DNA of 64,000 bases, from positions 56,888-120,887 of the forward strand of contig NZ_BATB01000006.1 of assembly GCF_000466965.1 (NCBI RefSeq). The letters run 5' to 3'. Both the position numbers and the translations under genes were made by a program. The notes under the pieces are model-generated. The model was not told the DNA's origin. It made no database searches and saw only the letters and a list, made by a program, of their open reading frames with translations. Positions 51,254 through 61,251 of the stretch are shown piece after piece. Numbering within the stretch: position 1 is the first letter of the stretch; the number at the start of each line of letters is the position of its first letter. The DNA is from Limimaricola cinnabarinus LL-001. GTDB taxonomy: Bacteria > Pseudomonadota > Alphaproteobacteria > Rhodobacterales > Rhodobacteraceae.

Positions 51254-51868
51254 TCAGGCAGGCGGGGCCGTGTTCACCATGCTGTCACGGGCTGCGAAGC
51301 GCTCGGCCCATGCGGCGAGCTGCGGTCGTCCCGCGCGCCAGTCGCGCCCGCCATGCCGCAGGTCGAGATAGCCCAGCGCACAGGCCACGGCGATCTGGCC
51401 AATGTCGATCTGACCCTCGAGATGGCTGATCCAACGTGCCTCGATCGCATCCAGCCCGCGTTCCACCTTGCGCCATTGTCCCTCGACCCATTTTGCCGAG
51501 CGTTCGGTCTCCGCACGGATACGGGTCTCGAGCACCATCGACAGCGCCGCGTCCATGATCCCATCGGCGGTCGCCTCGAGCGTCAGAACCTCCCAGATCC
51601 GGGCCTCGGGGTAGAGGCGCGCCCCTGCGCGGGCGTCGAGATACCGGGTGATGACGCGGCTGTCATAAAGCGCAGGGCCATCGTCGCGCACCAATGCGGG
51701 GATCTTGCCCAAGGGATTGGCGTGGATCACGTCCACCGGATCGCCAAGCGGGTCGGTCGCGGCGGCGATCTCCGTGACCTGATCGGCCTGACCTGTCTCG
51801 ATCAGCACCACACGAACCTTGCGCGCAAAGGGCGAGGCGGGGGAGGTGAGAAGTTTCATGTGGAACAC
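51254..51868 (-). CDS. glutathione S-transferase family protein
   Basis: 204-residue cytosolic GST-fold protein. N-terminal thioredoxin-like domain: KLLTSPASPFARKVRVVLIETG (Ser-containing catalytic region), NPLGKIPALVRDDG and LYDSRVITRYLDARAG; helical C-terminal domain with LEGQIDIGQIAVACALGYLDLRHGG. Similar to YfcF/DhaA-like bacterial GSTs of unknown substrate. GGAG precedes ATG 51868. The 159 bp up to mtaB contain nothing I recognise. Confidence 0.88.
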   Translation of the reverse strand: MFHMKLLTSPASPFARKVRVVLIETGQADQVTEIAAATDPLGDPVDVIHANPLGKIPALVRDDGPALYDSRVITRYLDARAGARLYPEARIWEVLTLEATADGIMDAALSMVLETRIRAETERSAKWVEGQWRKVERGLDAIEARWISHLEGQIDIGQIAVACALGYLDLRHGGRDWRAGRPQLAAWAERFAARDSMVNTAPPA

Positions 51869-52027
51869 TCCGGTTGGCCCCGGGCAGTCAAGCAGTGTCC
51901 TTCGCGGCCCGCAAGGGGCGCAGCGAGGAGATCGGTGAGGGGCTCTCCTTCGCCGCTCTCCGAACTGCGTGGTTTCGCACTGCCACGAATGGGGCGAGGG
52001 CCGGACGCCGATCGAGGCGATCCGCGC

Positions 52028-53287
52028 TCAGGCGGTCAGCCGGCTCCCGCCCACCCCGGTGATCCGCGCCTCGACGATCCGGCCCTCGGGCTGGTCGGTG
52101 GCAAAATCAACCTCGGCGAAATGCTCGGTCCGCCCCATGCGCGGGCTTTCCATGAGGATGCGGTGCATCCGGCCGACCTGTGCCGCGAGATGCGCCTGCG
52201 CCGCCCGCTCTCCCGCCGCCCGCAACCGGGCCGCGCGCGCCTTGATTGCGGGCCCCCTGACCTGCGGCATCCGCGCCGCCGGGGTGCCGGGGCGCGGCGA
52301 GTAGGGAAAGACATGCAGCCAAGTGAGGTCGCACTCCTCGACCAGCCTGAGCGAGTTCTCGAACATCGCCTCGGTTTCGGTCGGGAAACCGGCGATGATG
52401 TCGGCGCCAAAGGTCATGTCGGGGCGCAGCCGCCGCGCCTCTTCGGCAAAGCGGATCGCGTCGTCGCGCAGGTGGCGACGCTTCATCCGCTTGAGGATCA
52501 GGTCGTCGCCATGCTGGAGGCTCAGATGCAGATGCGGCATCAGCCGTGGTTCGGTGGCGATGGCCTGCATCAGGTTCTCGTCCACCTCGATCGAATCGAT
52601 CGAGGAGATGCGCAGGCGCGGCAGGTCGGGGATCAGCTTGAGAATGCGCATCACCAGATCGCCCAGCCGCGGCGTGGCGGGCAGGTCGGCCCCCCATGAG
52701 GTCAGGTCGACGCCGGTCAGCACCACCTCCTCATAGCCGCGATCCACGAGCCGCCGGATCTGTTCGACCACCACGCCCGCCGGGACCGAGCGCGAATTGC
52801 CCCGGCCATAGGGGATGATGCAGAATGTGCAGCGGTGGTCGCAGCCGTTCTGCACCTGCACATAGGCGCGGCTGCGGCTGCCGAAGCCGTCGATCAGGTG
52901 GCCGGCCGTCTCGGTCACGCTCATGATGTCGTCGACCTGCACCGGCTCGGTCACGCCGATCAGGTCGGGGGCCATGCCCTTCCATGTCTCGGGGTTCATC
53001 TTCTCGGTGTTGCCGATGACGAGGTCGACCTCGTCCATGTCCGAGAACCGCTTGGGGTCGGTCTGCGCGGCGCAGCCGGTCACGATGATCTTCGCGGTCG
53101 GATTTTCGCGCCGCAGGCGGCGAATCTCTTGGCCCGCCTTGCGCACGGCCTCGGCGGTGACGGCGCAGGTGTTGACCACCACGGCGTCCTCGACGCCCGC
53201 GCGCGTGGCGAGATCCTTCATCGCCTCGGTCTCATAGGCGTTGAGGCGACACCCCATGGTGGCGAAGATCGGTGCTTTTCGGTCCAT
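52028..53287 (-). CDS. mtaB: tRNA t6A37 methylthiotransferase
   Basis: Radical-SAM enzyme that methylthiolates t6A37 in tRNAs reading ANN codons. 419 residues with the MiaB-family order: UPF0004 domain with Cys in FATMGCRLNAYE, VVNTCAVTAEA and IIVTGCAAQ; radical-SAM cluster CDHRCTFCIIPYGRG; and a C-terminal TRAM-like end. The spacing and NSRSVP segment fit MtaB rather than MiaB or RimO. Overlaps dapF by one base (stop/start share a base). Confidence 0.93.
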   Translation of the reverse strand: MDRKAPIFATMGCRLNAYETEAMKDLATRAGVEDAVVVNTCAVTAEAVRKAGQEIRRLRRENPTAKIIVTGCAAQTDPKRFSDMDEVDLVIGNTEKMNPETWKGMAPDLIGVTEPVQVDDIMSVTETAGHLIDGFGSRSRAYVQVQNGCDHRCTFCIIPYGRGNSRSVPAGVVVEQIRRLVDRGYEEVVLTGVDLTSWGADLPATPRLGDLVMRILKLIPDLPRLRISSIDSIEVDENLMQAIATEPRLMPHLHLSLQHGDDLILKRMKRRHLRDDAIRFAEEARRLRPDMTFGADIIAGFPTETEAMFENSLRLVEECDLTWLHVFPYSPRPGTPAARMPQVRGPAIKARAARLRAAGERAAQAHLAAQVGRMHRILMESPRMGRTEHFAEVDFATDQPEGRIVEARITGVGGSRLTA

Positions 53288-54102
53288 CAGAGCCTCCAGA
53301 CCCCGTCGAAGACATGCGCCGTCGGACCGGTCATCCAGACCCCGTCCCCGCGCCAGTCGATGTGAAGCGTGCCGCCGTCGAGATCGATGCTGACGGCCCG
53401 GCCCGTCAGCCCCCGCCGCGCCGCCGCCACGGCAACGGCGCAGGAGGAGGACCCGGAGGCCAGCGTCAGCCCCGCGCCGCGCTCCCAGACCCGCATGCGG
53501 ATGCGGTCGGGACCCGTGACCTGCGCCACCTGTACGTTGGTGCGCTCGGGGTAGAGCGGATGATGCTCATGCGCCGCGCCGAAGCTCTCGATGTCGATGG
53601 CAGAAACGTCGTCCACGAAGAAGCTGCAATGCGGGTTGCCCATGCCGGTGGCGGTGGGCGCGCCCTCGATCGGCAGGGTGAGCGTGTCCATCTCGCGCGC
53701 CAGCGGAATCTCGTCCCAGCGCAGCTGCGGCTGGCCCATGTTGACCGCCACCAACCCATTGCCCGCATCGCGCGCGGCTAGGCGGCCACGCTCGGTGGTG
53801 ATGTCGAGGGCGGGTTTGCCCGTGCGGGCCATCTCCCACGCCGCAATGCAGCGCGTGGCGTTGCCGCAGGCCGCAGATTGCGAGCCGTCGGCGTTCCAGA
53901 ACACGAGATGCAGATCCGCGTCTTTGGCTGCGTGGATCGTCGCCAGCTGATCGAAGCCGACGCCGCGATGCCGGTCGGCGATGGCGCGCGCGAGGTCGGG
54001 CGTCACGGCCGTCACGGGCCCGCGCGCGTCGATCACGACGAAGTCGTTGCCAAGCCCGTGCATCTTCATGAACGGCAGGCCGGAGGGGGTGTTTTCCTGC
54101 AT
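53287..54102 (-). CDS. dapF: diaminopimelate epimerase
   Basis: Interconverts LL- and meso-diaminopimelate for lysine and peptidoglycan synthesis. 271 residues. The catalytic cysteines are in [10 protein letters not shown] and [13 protein letters not shown], one from each half of the duplicated fold. [16 protein letters not shown] is the N-terminal signature. Followed at once by mtaB. Upstream, on the other strand, is tRNA-Lys. Confidence 0.95.
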   Translation of the reverse strand: MQENTPSGLPFMKMHGLGNDFVVIDARGPVTAVTPDLARAIADRHRGVGFDQLATIHAAKDADLHLVFWNADGSQSAACGNATRCIAAWEMARTGKPALDITTERGRLAARDAGNGLVAVNMGQPQLRWDEIPLAREMDTLTLPIEGAPTATGMGNPHCSFFVDDVSAIDIESFGAAHEHHPLYPERTNVQVAQVTGPDRIRMRVWERGAGLTLASGSSSCAVAVAAARRGLTGRAVSIDLDGGTLHIDWRGDGVWMTGPTAHVFDGVWRL

Positions 54103-54157
54103 GGCGGGCCAATAGCAAAGCCAGCGAACTTAATCCAGAGAAAGGGTAATTTTGCGG

Positions 54158-54185
54158 TTGACCCCCCCGCCACTCCCCTTAGAGA
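54158..54185 (+). promoter_or_regulatory. putative promoter of tRNA-Lys
   Basis: TTGACC (54158-54163), 16-bp spacer, TAGAGA (54180-54185), 10 nt before the tRNA. The same design as the tRNA-Leu promoter (TTGACA-N17-TAGATC), including the TAG start of the -10. Confidence 0.5.
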
Positions 54186-54195
54186 CCCGCCCAGT

Positions 54196-54271
54196 GGGCC
54201 GTTAGCTCAGTTGGTAGAGCAACTGACTTTTAATCAGTGGGTCGCAGGTTCGAATCCTGCACGGCTCACCA
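54196..54271 (+). tRNA. tRNA-Lys (TTT)
   Basis: 76 nt including encoded CCA. Acceptor GGGCCGT/ACGGCTC with one G-U pair. D-arm GCTC-AGTTGGTA-GAGC. Anticodon loop CTTTTAA with TTT at 54229-54231. T-arm GCAGG-TTCGAAT-CCTGC. Promoter-like sequence directly upstream. The 115 bp downstream hold a 7-bp hairpin at 54313-54338 without a T-run. Confidence 0.97.
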
Positions 54272-54386
54272 CTGATCACTCCAGGATCATCGATCGCGGA
54301 CGGGGCGGGAGCGCATGCCTTCCCCAGCCGCGGCATGCTGTCAGATAGAAACGTTCTTCCTTTATTCCACACTGCAGCCCGAAGCC

Positions 54387-57300
54387 CTACCCGCTTTTGG
54401 CCACGGCACGCTCGGCCATGGCCAGCTCGTCATCGGCCTCCCGCGCCCGCATCCCGGGGCGGGGGCCGAACCGTGCGATGAGCGTGTAGAGCGCCGGCGT
54501 CAGGAACAGCGTGAACAGCGTCGCCATGCCCAGCCCGCCGATGATCACCCAACCGACGGCAGCGCGCGCCTCGGCGCCCGCGCCGCTCGACAGAACCAGC
54601 GGCAGCGCGCCCAGCACGGTCGAGATCATCGTCATCATCACCGGACGCAGCCGCAGCCGCAGCGCCGTGCGGATCGCCGCCTCGCGCTCGAGGCCCAAGG
54701 CGCGCTGCGTGTTGGCGAACTCCACGATCAGGATGCCGTTCTTGGCCATCACCCCGACAAGGAGGACGAGGCCGATCTGGCTGTAATAGTTGAGAGATCC
54801 ACCCGTGAACGCGATCGCCAGTGCCGCCGCCGCAAGGCCGAAGGGCACGGTCAGCATGATCACGATGGCGCTGCCGAAGCTTTCGAACTGCGCTGCGAGG
54901 ACCAGCAACACGATCACGAAGGCCGCGCCGAAGACCATCGCGAAGCCGCGCGTGGTCTCGCCCAGCGCCGCCGCCTCGCCCAAGAGCACCAGCCGGGTGC
55001 CGTCGGGCAGCGTTTCGGCGGCCAGCGTCTCGAGCCGCGCCACCGCGTCGGCCAGCCTGTAGCCATCGCCCAGACCGGCCTGAAGCTCTAGCGCCGGGGC
55101 CGAATCCTCGCGCAGGAGGTCGGCGGGGGCGACCACCGTGTCGAGTGTGACCACGCTGCCGAGCGATAGGTGTCGTCCATCCTCGGCGCGCAGGAAGACC
55201 CCCGCCAGATCGCCGGGATCGTTGATCGCAGGGCCGGCGGGGACGATCTCGATCTCCATTTCCTCGCCGCCGAGGAACACCGGCCCCGCGCTCACCCCTT
55301 CGAGCATCGCGTTGACGGTGGCCGAAACCGCGGCCTCGTCGAGGCCCAGATCGCGCAGCGCCTCGTGGTCGAGACTGACTTCGAGCATCGGCTCCCATGC
55401 GTCGCTGGCCAGTTGCGGCGCGGTAAAGGCCGGATCGTCGAACATCGCGGCGAGCAGCGCCTCGGCGGCACCCGGCAGGGCGGCGCGGTCGGTGCTCGCC
55501 ACGGCCACGTCGAGAGAGCCGCTGCCCGAAGCGCCGCGAATCCCGAGGCTGTTGCCGCCGATGACGCGGGCATTGAGGCCGGGGATGCCCGACAGTCGGG
55601 CCGAAAGGTCGCGCATCACCTCGGCCTGCGCCGTGGCGCGTTCTTCCCAAGGGGCGAGCTTGACGATGATGAAGGCCGTGTTTGCGCCGCCGCGCCCGCT
55701 CAGGCTCTGCACCAGATCGACCACCCCCGCCGCGCGGTAGGGGGCGAGGACCGTCTCGACCTGCGCCACGCCCTCGTCGAGGCTGTCGGCGGTCTGCCCC
55801 GCCGCCGCGCGCATGAATACCACAAAGCCGCCGCGATCCTCGTCCGGGGTGATCGCCACGGGCAGGTTGCGCGCCGTTCCCAGCGCGAGGATCGCCAGCG
55901 CGCCGCACAGCGCCAGCGTCAGCACCGGCGCGCGAACGATCCAGCCCACGAGACGGTCGATACCGCGTTCGGCCCAAGAGGGGGAGCGGGCCACGGCTTC
56001 GGTGCCCGGCGCGGTGCGGCCCGGATCGAGAAGCCCCGCGAGCATTGGAGCCAGCGTCAGCGCGGCCAGCGACGACAGGCTCACCGCGAAGGCCAGCACG
56101 AAGCCGAACTCGGAAAAGATGCCGCCCGCCTGTCCGGGCAGGAAGGAGATCGGGATGAACACCGCCGCCAGTGTCGCGGTGGTCGAGATCACCGCGAAGA
56201 AGACCTCGCGCGTGCCAAGGATCGCGGCGGCGCGCGGACCCAGCCCCTCGCGCCTGCGGCGCACCACGTTCTCGACCACGACGATGGCGTCGTCGACAAC
56301 CATGCCGGTGGCCAACACGAGCGCCAGAAGCGTGATGGTGTTGACCGAGAACCCCGCCAGCCAGATCGCCGCGATGGTCCCGGTGAGCGCCACGGGAATC
56401 GTCACAGCCGGGATCAGCGTGGCCCGCATCGAGCCTAGAAAGGCATAGATCGTGACGATCACGATCCCCGTCGCCACGGCGATCGAGCCTGCGACCTCGC
56501 GCAGCGCGCCCTCGATGAAGACGCCGTCGTCGGATGTCACCATGAGGCTCACGCCCTCGGGCAGGGCGGGGGCGAGGGCCGCCACCTCGGCGCGCACGGC
56601 GCGCGAGATCGCCAGCGTGTTTCCGACGGACCGGCGCACGATATCGAGCCCGACCGAGGCCTGCCCGTCGATGCTGGCCCCGCCGCGCCCCGTCTCGACC
56701 GCGAGCCGCACCGTCGCCACGTCGCCCAGTCGGGTGCGCGCGTCGATGCGGGTCTGCGACAGGCTTTCGGTGTCGATGGCCGTGGCGGCGGCGCGCAACG
56801 CCAGCGTGCCGGTGTCGCTTTCGAGCGCGCCCAGTGGCGCGGTGCCGTCGAGAGCGTCGAGTGCCGTGGCGATGTCCGACAGCCCGAGGCCGCGCGTCAG
56901 CAGCGCCGTCATGTCGACCTCGACCCTGAAGAGCCGCGACTGGCTGCCCGTCACGGTCACCTCGGCCACGCCCTCGACCGAAGCGAGCCGCTCGCTCACC
57001 AGCCCCTCGGCCAGATCGGTCAGCTCCGGCAGGCCTGCCGTGCCGGTCAGCGCCAGTCTCAGAATCGGGTCGGCGTCGGTGTCGTTCTGCGCCACGGTGG
57101 GCGTCTCGATATCGGGAAGTTCGCGCAGCGTCTGGGCGATGATTTCGCGCGCGTCGTTGGCGCTGGCGTCCACGTCGCTGCCTGCCGCGAGGTCGAGCAC
57201 CAGCCGCGCGCTGCCGTAATTCGAGCTGGCCGAGATCGTCTCGACCCCTTCGAGCCGCCGCAGCGCCTGTTCCAGCACCGCCGTCACCTCGCGCTCGACG

Positions 57301-57491
57301 ACCTCGGGGGCGGCACCGTCATAGCTGGCACGCACCGACAGCACCGGCAACTCGACGCTGGGCAGCTCACGCAGATCGACGCCCAGAAAGGCCAGCCCGC
57401 CCGCGATCAGCACCAGCAGGTTCAGCACCAGAGCGAGAATCGGGCGCTTGACGAAGATGGCGGTGACGCCGCCCTGCGGGGCCGCGCTCAT
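54387..57491 (-). CDS. RND (HAE1) efflux transporter permease
   Basis: 1034-residue AcrB/MexF-like proton antiporter with twelve transmembrane helices and two large periplasmic loops. VTAIFVKRPILALVLNLLVLI is helix 1. The TM4 proton-relay aspartates appear in LATGMVVDDAIVVVENVVRR, and the second-half counterpart LVGVMAKNGILIVEFANTQR is present. FLPGQAGGIFSEFGFVLAF is typical. Substrates unknown. The ATG overlaps the adaptor stop by four bases. No TolC-type gene in the window. Confidence 0.94.
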   Translation of the reverse strand: MSAAPQGGVTAIFVKRPILALVLNLLVLIAGGLAFLGVDLRELPSVELPVLSVRASYDGAAPEVVEREVTAVLEQALRRLEGVETISASSNYGSARLVLDLAAGSDVDASANDAREIIAQTLRELPDIETPTVAQNDTDADPILRLALTGTAGLPELTDLAEGLVSERLASVEGVAEVTVTGSQSRLFRVEVDMTALLTRGLGLSDIATALDALDGTAPLGALESDTGTLALRAAATAIDTESLSQTRIDARTRLGDVATVRLAVETGRGGASIDGQASVGLDIVRRSVGNTLAISRAVRAEVAALAPALPEGVSLMVTSDDGVFIEGALREVAGSIAVATGIVIVTIYAFLGSMRATLIPAVTIPVALTGTIAAIWLAGFSVNTITLLALVLATGMVVDDAIVVVENVVRRRREGLGPRAAAILGTREVFFAVISTTATLAAVFIPISFLPGQAGGIFSEFGFVLAFAVSLSSLAALTLAPMLAGLLDPGRTAPGTEAVARSPSWAERGIDRLVGWIVRAPVLTLALCGALAILALGTARNLPVAITPDEDRGGFVVFMRAAAGQTADSLDEGVAQVETVLAPYRAAGVVDLVQSLSGRGGANTAFIIVKLAPWEERATAQAEVMRDLSARLSGIPGLNARVIGGNSLGIRGASGSGSLDVAVASTDRAALPGAAEALLAAMFDDPAFTAPQLASDAWEPMLEVSLDHEALRDLGLDEAAVSATVNAMLEGVSAGPVFLGGEEMEIEIVPAGPAINDPGDLAGVFLRAEDGRHLSLGSVVTLDTVVAPADLLREDSAPALELQAGLGDGYRLADAVARLETLAAETLPDGTRLVLLGEAAALGETTRGFAMVFGAAFVIVLLVLAAQFESFGSAIVIMLTVPFGLAAAALAIAFTGGSLNYYSQIGLVLLVGVMAKNGILIVEFANTQRALGLEREAAIRTALRLRLRPVMMTMISTVLGALPLVLSSGAGAEARAAVGWVIIGGLGMATLFTLFLTPALYTLIARFGPRPGMRAREADDELAMAERAVAKSG

Positions 57492-58813
57492 CCCCGACCC
57501 TCCGGCCGGGGCGACGGGGCCGGTCGCGCGGCGTCGTTCGGGCTGTCGACGGTCTCGTCTGCAACGTCCTGCGCATCGGGTGCGCGCCGCGTCGTCGGTG
57601 CCGGGCCAACGCCGCTGCCACGGGGCGCGGGTTCGGCGCCCACCACCCCGAGGCCGGTCACCGCGGCACCTTCGCGTAGCCGCGTGGCGCCGTCGGCCAC
57701 CACCGTCGCCCCCGTCTGCAGATCGGCCTCGACCCAGACGCGGTCATCCTGCCGCGCGCGGATCAGCACGGACCGCTCGCGCGCCAACCCGTCCTCGACC
57801 TCCCAAACCCGGATGCCCTGCGCCGTGTATCCGAGCGCCGTTTCCGGCACGACCGGCAGCGCCTCGCCCTCGGCCGCCACCGACAGGTGCAGCGCCGTGC
57901 CCGGTCTGAGATTGCCTTGCGCGTTGTCGATCTCGGCCCGCAGCGCGACACCGCGCGTCACCGGGTCGACCGGCTGTCGATGGCGCTGATGCGCGCCACA
58001 TAGACTTCGCCCGGCCGGCGGGGGCGCGCGCTTCGATGGTCGTGCCGATGTCGAGCAGGTCGAGCGCCTTTTCGGGCAGTTCGAAGGAGACCACGAGCCG
58101 GGCCGTGTCGTCGATGGTCGTCACCGCATCGCCTGATGACAGGCTCTGGCCGACGCTGAGGTCGCTCAGGCTCGCACGGCCTGAAATCGGCGCGCGGATC
58201 ACCCGCTCGTCGAGGGCGATGCGGGCCAGTTCAAGCCGCGCCTGCGCGGTCTGCTGGGCCGCGCGCGCTTCGCTGAGTGCGCTGGCCTGAACCGCGCCGC
58301 TATTGCTCGCGGCGAGGGTTTCGTAGCGGTCGAGCGCGTCGGTGGTGCGGGCCAGCTCGGCCTCGGCGATGCGCAGCTCGGCGGCCTCGCGCTCGGAATC
58401 GAGCGTGACCAGCGCTGCGCCTTCGGCGACCTGCCGGTCGGCCGGCAGGGACAGCGCCGTGATCCGGCCCGACACCTCGGCCACGAGCGCCACGCTGGCG
58501 CGTGACTGCGCGGTGCCCAGCGCGGTGATCCGCTGCGAATAGGGGGTGACTTCGACGGTTTCGAGCACGGCGACCGTTTCACGGCCACCACCGCCGCCAC
58601 CGGGCCTACCGGCCCCGCCCCGGCCCGGCCCGCGCCCCGTCGGGGCGGCCTGAGTGTCCGGCAGCTGCGCGCTTCGTTGCCGAAGGGCAGGCCGAAGGCG
58701 AAGGCATAGGCCCCGAGGAGGGCCGCTATGGCAAGGCAGGTTCTCAAGAAATGGCCCATGGGATCCGCTCGCTCTGCGCCGCCCGCCCCCGTGGCAGTCG
58801 GTCGATCCGTCAT
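57488..58813 (-). CDS. RND efflux periplasmic adaptor subunit (three frameshifts)
   Basis: Membrane-fusion protein linking the permease to an outer-membrane channel. About 442 residues in three frames: an N-terminal anchor (TCLAIAALLGAYAFAFGLPF) read from ATG 58813 (or 58759), then VTPYSQRITALGTAQSRASV, a helical hairpin (LRIAEAELARTTDALDRYE), a lipoyl/barrel region, and the C-terminal frame TRGVALRAEIDNAQGNLRPG. Single missing bases at 58670, 58010-58012 and 57970 rejoin them (EAAQLPDTQ, AGRGEVYVARISAIDSRVDPVTRG). Cotranslated with the permease. Confidence 0.85.
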
Positions 58814-58953
58814 CGGGCACGTCCGCCGCCGAAGACGGCGCGCCGCGCAACGCGGATGACCCGTAAAGAGATCGCAGGCACGGGCCGCGAATTCCAGCAC
58901 GGCATTGTCGCAGTTTGTCGCAGCCGGCCGCGGTGGCCGGGTGGTGCGCGGGC

Positions 58954-60000
58954 CTAGCCGGTCGGGAAGCGCAGCGTCACCGCCGTGCCCTCGGGGCCGG
59001 TGTCGATCACCGGGTCGCCGCCAAGCTGGGTGGCGAAGGACCGGACCAGCTTCTGGCCGATGCCGCTGGCTTCGGCATCGCGCGCCTCCGAGGCGAGGCC
59101 GCGGCCATCGTCGCGGATCTCAAGACGCAGCTCGTCCGTCCCGATGGTGTCGAGCGCCACGATCACGGTCCCGTCGATGCCGGGGGCAAAGGCGTATTTC
59201 AGGCTGTTGGTCACCAGCTCGTTGACGATCAGCCCCAGCGGCACCGCGATCCGGGTCGAGAGGCGCACGGGTGCGATACGGGCCTCGATCCGCACGTCGT
59301 CGCGGCCGATCGAGGCGGTGAGCCCGGCTACGATCTGGCCGAGATAGTCCCGCGAGCAGACGGTGTCGATCGAATCCGAGGCGTTGAGCCTGCGGTAGAG
59401 ATTGGCCACCGCTTGCACCCGTCGGCCGATTCGCCCCAGCGCCAGCCGCCCCTCGCCTTCGGGGCGGGCACGCGATTCCATCGAGATGATCGAGGAGATG
59501 GTGCCGAGGCTGTTCATTACACGGTGGTTCAACTCGATCAAGAGCTGCCGGGCCTCGGCCAGCGCCTGCTCGCGCTCGGCCTCGATGCGCTTGGTCTCGG
59601 TGATGTCGCGAAAATGCAGCGCGAAGCAACCGAGCGGCTCGGTGGGCATGGCATGGACGTCGAAATACCGGCCCATGGCGGGGGATTCGTGTTGAAATCG
59701 CCGGGATTCGCCGTCGAAGGCGATCTGCCCATAGGTTTCGACCCAGAAAGGTTCGAGATCGGGGACCATCTCACGCGCGGTGCGTCCGATGGCGTCGTGC
59801 AACCCGGTCATTTCCTCGAACTGCGGGTTGGTCTGCAGGAACCGGTAATCGACCGGGCGCCCCTGCGCATCGGTCAGCATCTCGCACAGGCAGAATCCAT
59901 CGGCCAGAAAACCCAATATGGAATCGATCTCGCGCGGTGTCATCTGCAGCGGCATTTTCGTCATGGCCCGCGCCCCCTTCGTCCGGGCATCTCCCGGCAC
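58954..60000 (-). CDS. PAS-domain HWE/HisKA_2-type sensor histidine kinase
   Basis: 348 residues with no membrane segment, so a cytosolic sensor. A PAS domain occupies about residues 27-135 (NPQFEEMTGLHDAIGRT, ALHFRDITETKRIEAERE). The HisKA_2 phosphoacceptor helix is ELNHRVMNSLGTISSIISM (His in the NHR). The ATPase domain has VNELVTNSLKYAF (N box) and DDGRGLASEA (G1), then GIGQKLVRSFATQLGG. Such kinases often feed the general stress response or light/redox signalling; no partner regulator is adjacent. The start may be ATG 59964. Confidence 0.88.
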   Translation of the reverse strand: MPGDARTKGARAMTKMPLQMTPREIDSILGFLADGFCLCEMLTDAQGRPVDYRFLQTNPQFEEMTGLHDAIGRTAREMVPDLEPFWVETYGQIAFDGESRRFQHESPAMGRYFDVHAMPTEPLGCFALHFRDITETKRIEAEREQALAEARQLLIELNHRVMNSLGTISSIISMESRARPEGEGRLALGRIGRRVQAVANLYRRLNASDSIDTVCSRDYLGQIVAGLTASIGRDDVRIEARIAPVRLSTRIAVPLGLIVNELVTNSLKYAFAPGIDGTVIVALDTIGTDELRLEIRDDGRGLASEARDAEASGIGQKLVRSFATQLGGDPVIDTGPEGTAVTLRFPTG

Positions 60001-60072
60001 TCGTCCAACCTCGGTGCGACTGTGGATAAGACGCTAGGCCAAGTGACAACCTATGCGAAGGGGGTATTGTCC

Positions 60073-60096
60073 GCAAAGCCGGGGATGTCCGGCTTC
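60073..60096 (-). terminator. hairpin after the LacI-type regulator
   Basis: On the minus strand AAGCCGG, loop ACATCC, CCGGCTT, then TGCGG. It lies 24 bp after the regulator stop. The T-run is very short. Confidence 0.45.
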
Positions 60097-60118
60097 GTAC
60101 GCGCTGCGAGACGGCCTC

Positions 60119-61144
60119 TCAGCGTCGCCGGAGCGTGTCGCCGCGCGCGATCAGCGGCGTCAGCTCCACCCGTTCGGCGCCGCCCTCGGCGGGGTTGGCG
60201 CAGCGCGCCGCGATGATCCGCGCCGCCTCGCGACCGATCTCGCGGCGGCAGGCGTCCATGGTGGCCAGCTGGCGCGGCAACCCGTCGAGAAGCTCGACCC
60301 CGTTGAACCCCGCGAGCCCGATCTGGCCGGGGATATCGAAGCCCTGTTCGAGCAGCCACAACAGCCCGCCCGCGCCGATCATGTCGTTGGAGAAATAGAG
60401 GAAGTCGAGATCGGGCGTCCGGGACAGCAGCGCCTCGGTCATCTCGCGGCCCTTCTTGAGGGCCGAGCCGCCCGAATAGAACTCCTGATCCGCGATCTCG
60501 ACGCCTGCGCGGGCGAGGTGACGGGTGAACCCTTCGAAGCGTTTGCGGGCCCGGTGATCGGCGGGCATCTTGGTGCCCAGAAACCCGATGCGGCGATACC
60601 CCTCGCGCAGGATCGCCTCGGCCATCTCGCGTCCGGCGCGGCGATGGCTGATGCCGACGCAGGCGTCGATCGGTGCGCCGTCGCTGTCCATGATCTCGAC
60701 CACCGGGATCTCGGCGCGCATCAGCATCGCCCGGCTTGCCTCGGTGTGCTCCAGCCCGGCGATGATCACCCCCGAGGGGCGCCAAGACAGCATCTCGAAG
60801 AGCACCCGCTCCTCGGTCTCGGGCAGGTAGTCGGTGACGCCGAACACCGGCTGCAACCCGGTCCCCGCCAGCGTCTCGGAGATGCCCGAAAGCACCTCGG
60901 GGAACACCATGTTGCCCAAGGAGGGGATGATCACGGCCACGAGGTTGACCCGGCTCGACGCCAATGATCCCGCGATGCGGTTGGGCACGTAGCCGAGCTT
61001 CTTGGCCGCCGCGCGCACCTTGGCGCGGGTGGCCTCGCTCACGTCGCCCTTGTTGCGCAGCACCCGGCTCACCGTCATCTCGCTGACGCCCGAGGCCTCG
61101 GAGACGTCGCGCAGGGTGAGGGGGCGGCGGGGCGGGATGGTCAT
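60119..61144 (-). CDS. LacI family transcriptional regulator
   Basis: 341 residues. N-terminal LacI helix-turn-helix and hinge (LTLRDVSEASGVSEMTVSRVL, then YVPNRIAGSLASSRVNLVAV), followed by a periplasmic-binding-protein-like effector domain (PSLGNMVFPEVLSGISETL, GFLGTKMPADHRARKRFEGF, GLAGFNGVELLDGLPRQLAT). The last part resembles GntR-type gluconate regulators, but the effector cannot be predicted. It stands alone, with its own promoter at 61177-61205. It may or may not act on the GAAACGTTTC site at 50406. Confidence 0.92.
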   Translation of the reverse strand: MTIPPRRPLTLRDVSEASGVSEMTVSRVLRNKGDVSEATRAKVRAAAKKLGYVPNRIAGSLASSRVNLVAVIIPSLGNMVFPEVLSGISETLAGTGLQPVFGVTDYLPETEERVLFEMLSWRPSGVIIAGLEHTEASRAMLMRAEIPVVEIMDSDGAPIDACVGISHRRAGREMAEAILREGYRRIGFLGTKMPADHRARKRFEGFTRHLARAGVEIADQEFYSGGSALKKGREMTEALLSRTPDLDFLYFSNDMIGAGGLLWLLEQGFDIPGQIGLAGFNGVELLDGLPRQLATMDACRREIGREAARIIAARCANPAEGGAERVELTPLIARGDTLRRR

Positions 61145-61176
61145 GGGCAGGGTCCGGGGATGGAATGGGTGCCAGA

Positions 61177-61205
61177 GCTATAGGGCGAGGCGACGGGCTT
61201 GTCCA
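61177..61205 (-). promoter_or_regulatory. promoter of the LacI-type regulator
   Basis: On the minus strand TGGACA (61205-61200), 17-bp spacer, TATAGC (61182-61177). Both boxes are good and the start, near 61170, is 26 nt before the ATG. Confidence 0.65.
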
Positions 61206-61212
61206 AGCGACG

Positions 61213-61241
61213 TTGACGGGCTGAACAAAGCCGGGCATGGA
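61213..61241 (+). promoter_or_regulatory. putative promoter of tRNA-Arg
   Basis: TTGACG (61213-61218), 17-bp spacer, CATGGA (61236-61241). The -10 is weak, but placement is right for the tRNA at 61252. It lies back to back with the LacI regulator promoter. Confidence 0.4.
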
Positions 61242-61251
61242 ATGGAGGCGT

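Noticed and set aside
51869..52027. A gene in the gap between the GST and mtaB
   Set aside because: Only long open shadow frames cross it; no start with a ribosome binding site and no domain.
54313..54338. Terminator after tRNA-Lys
   Set aside because: GCATGCC/GGCATGC hairpin has a 12-base loop and no T-run.
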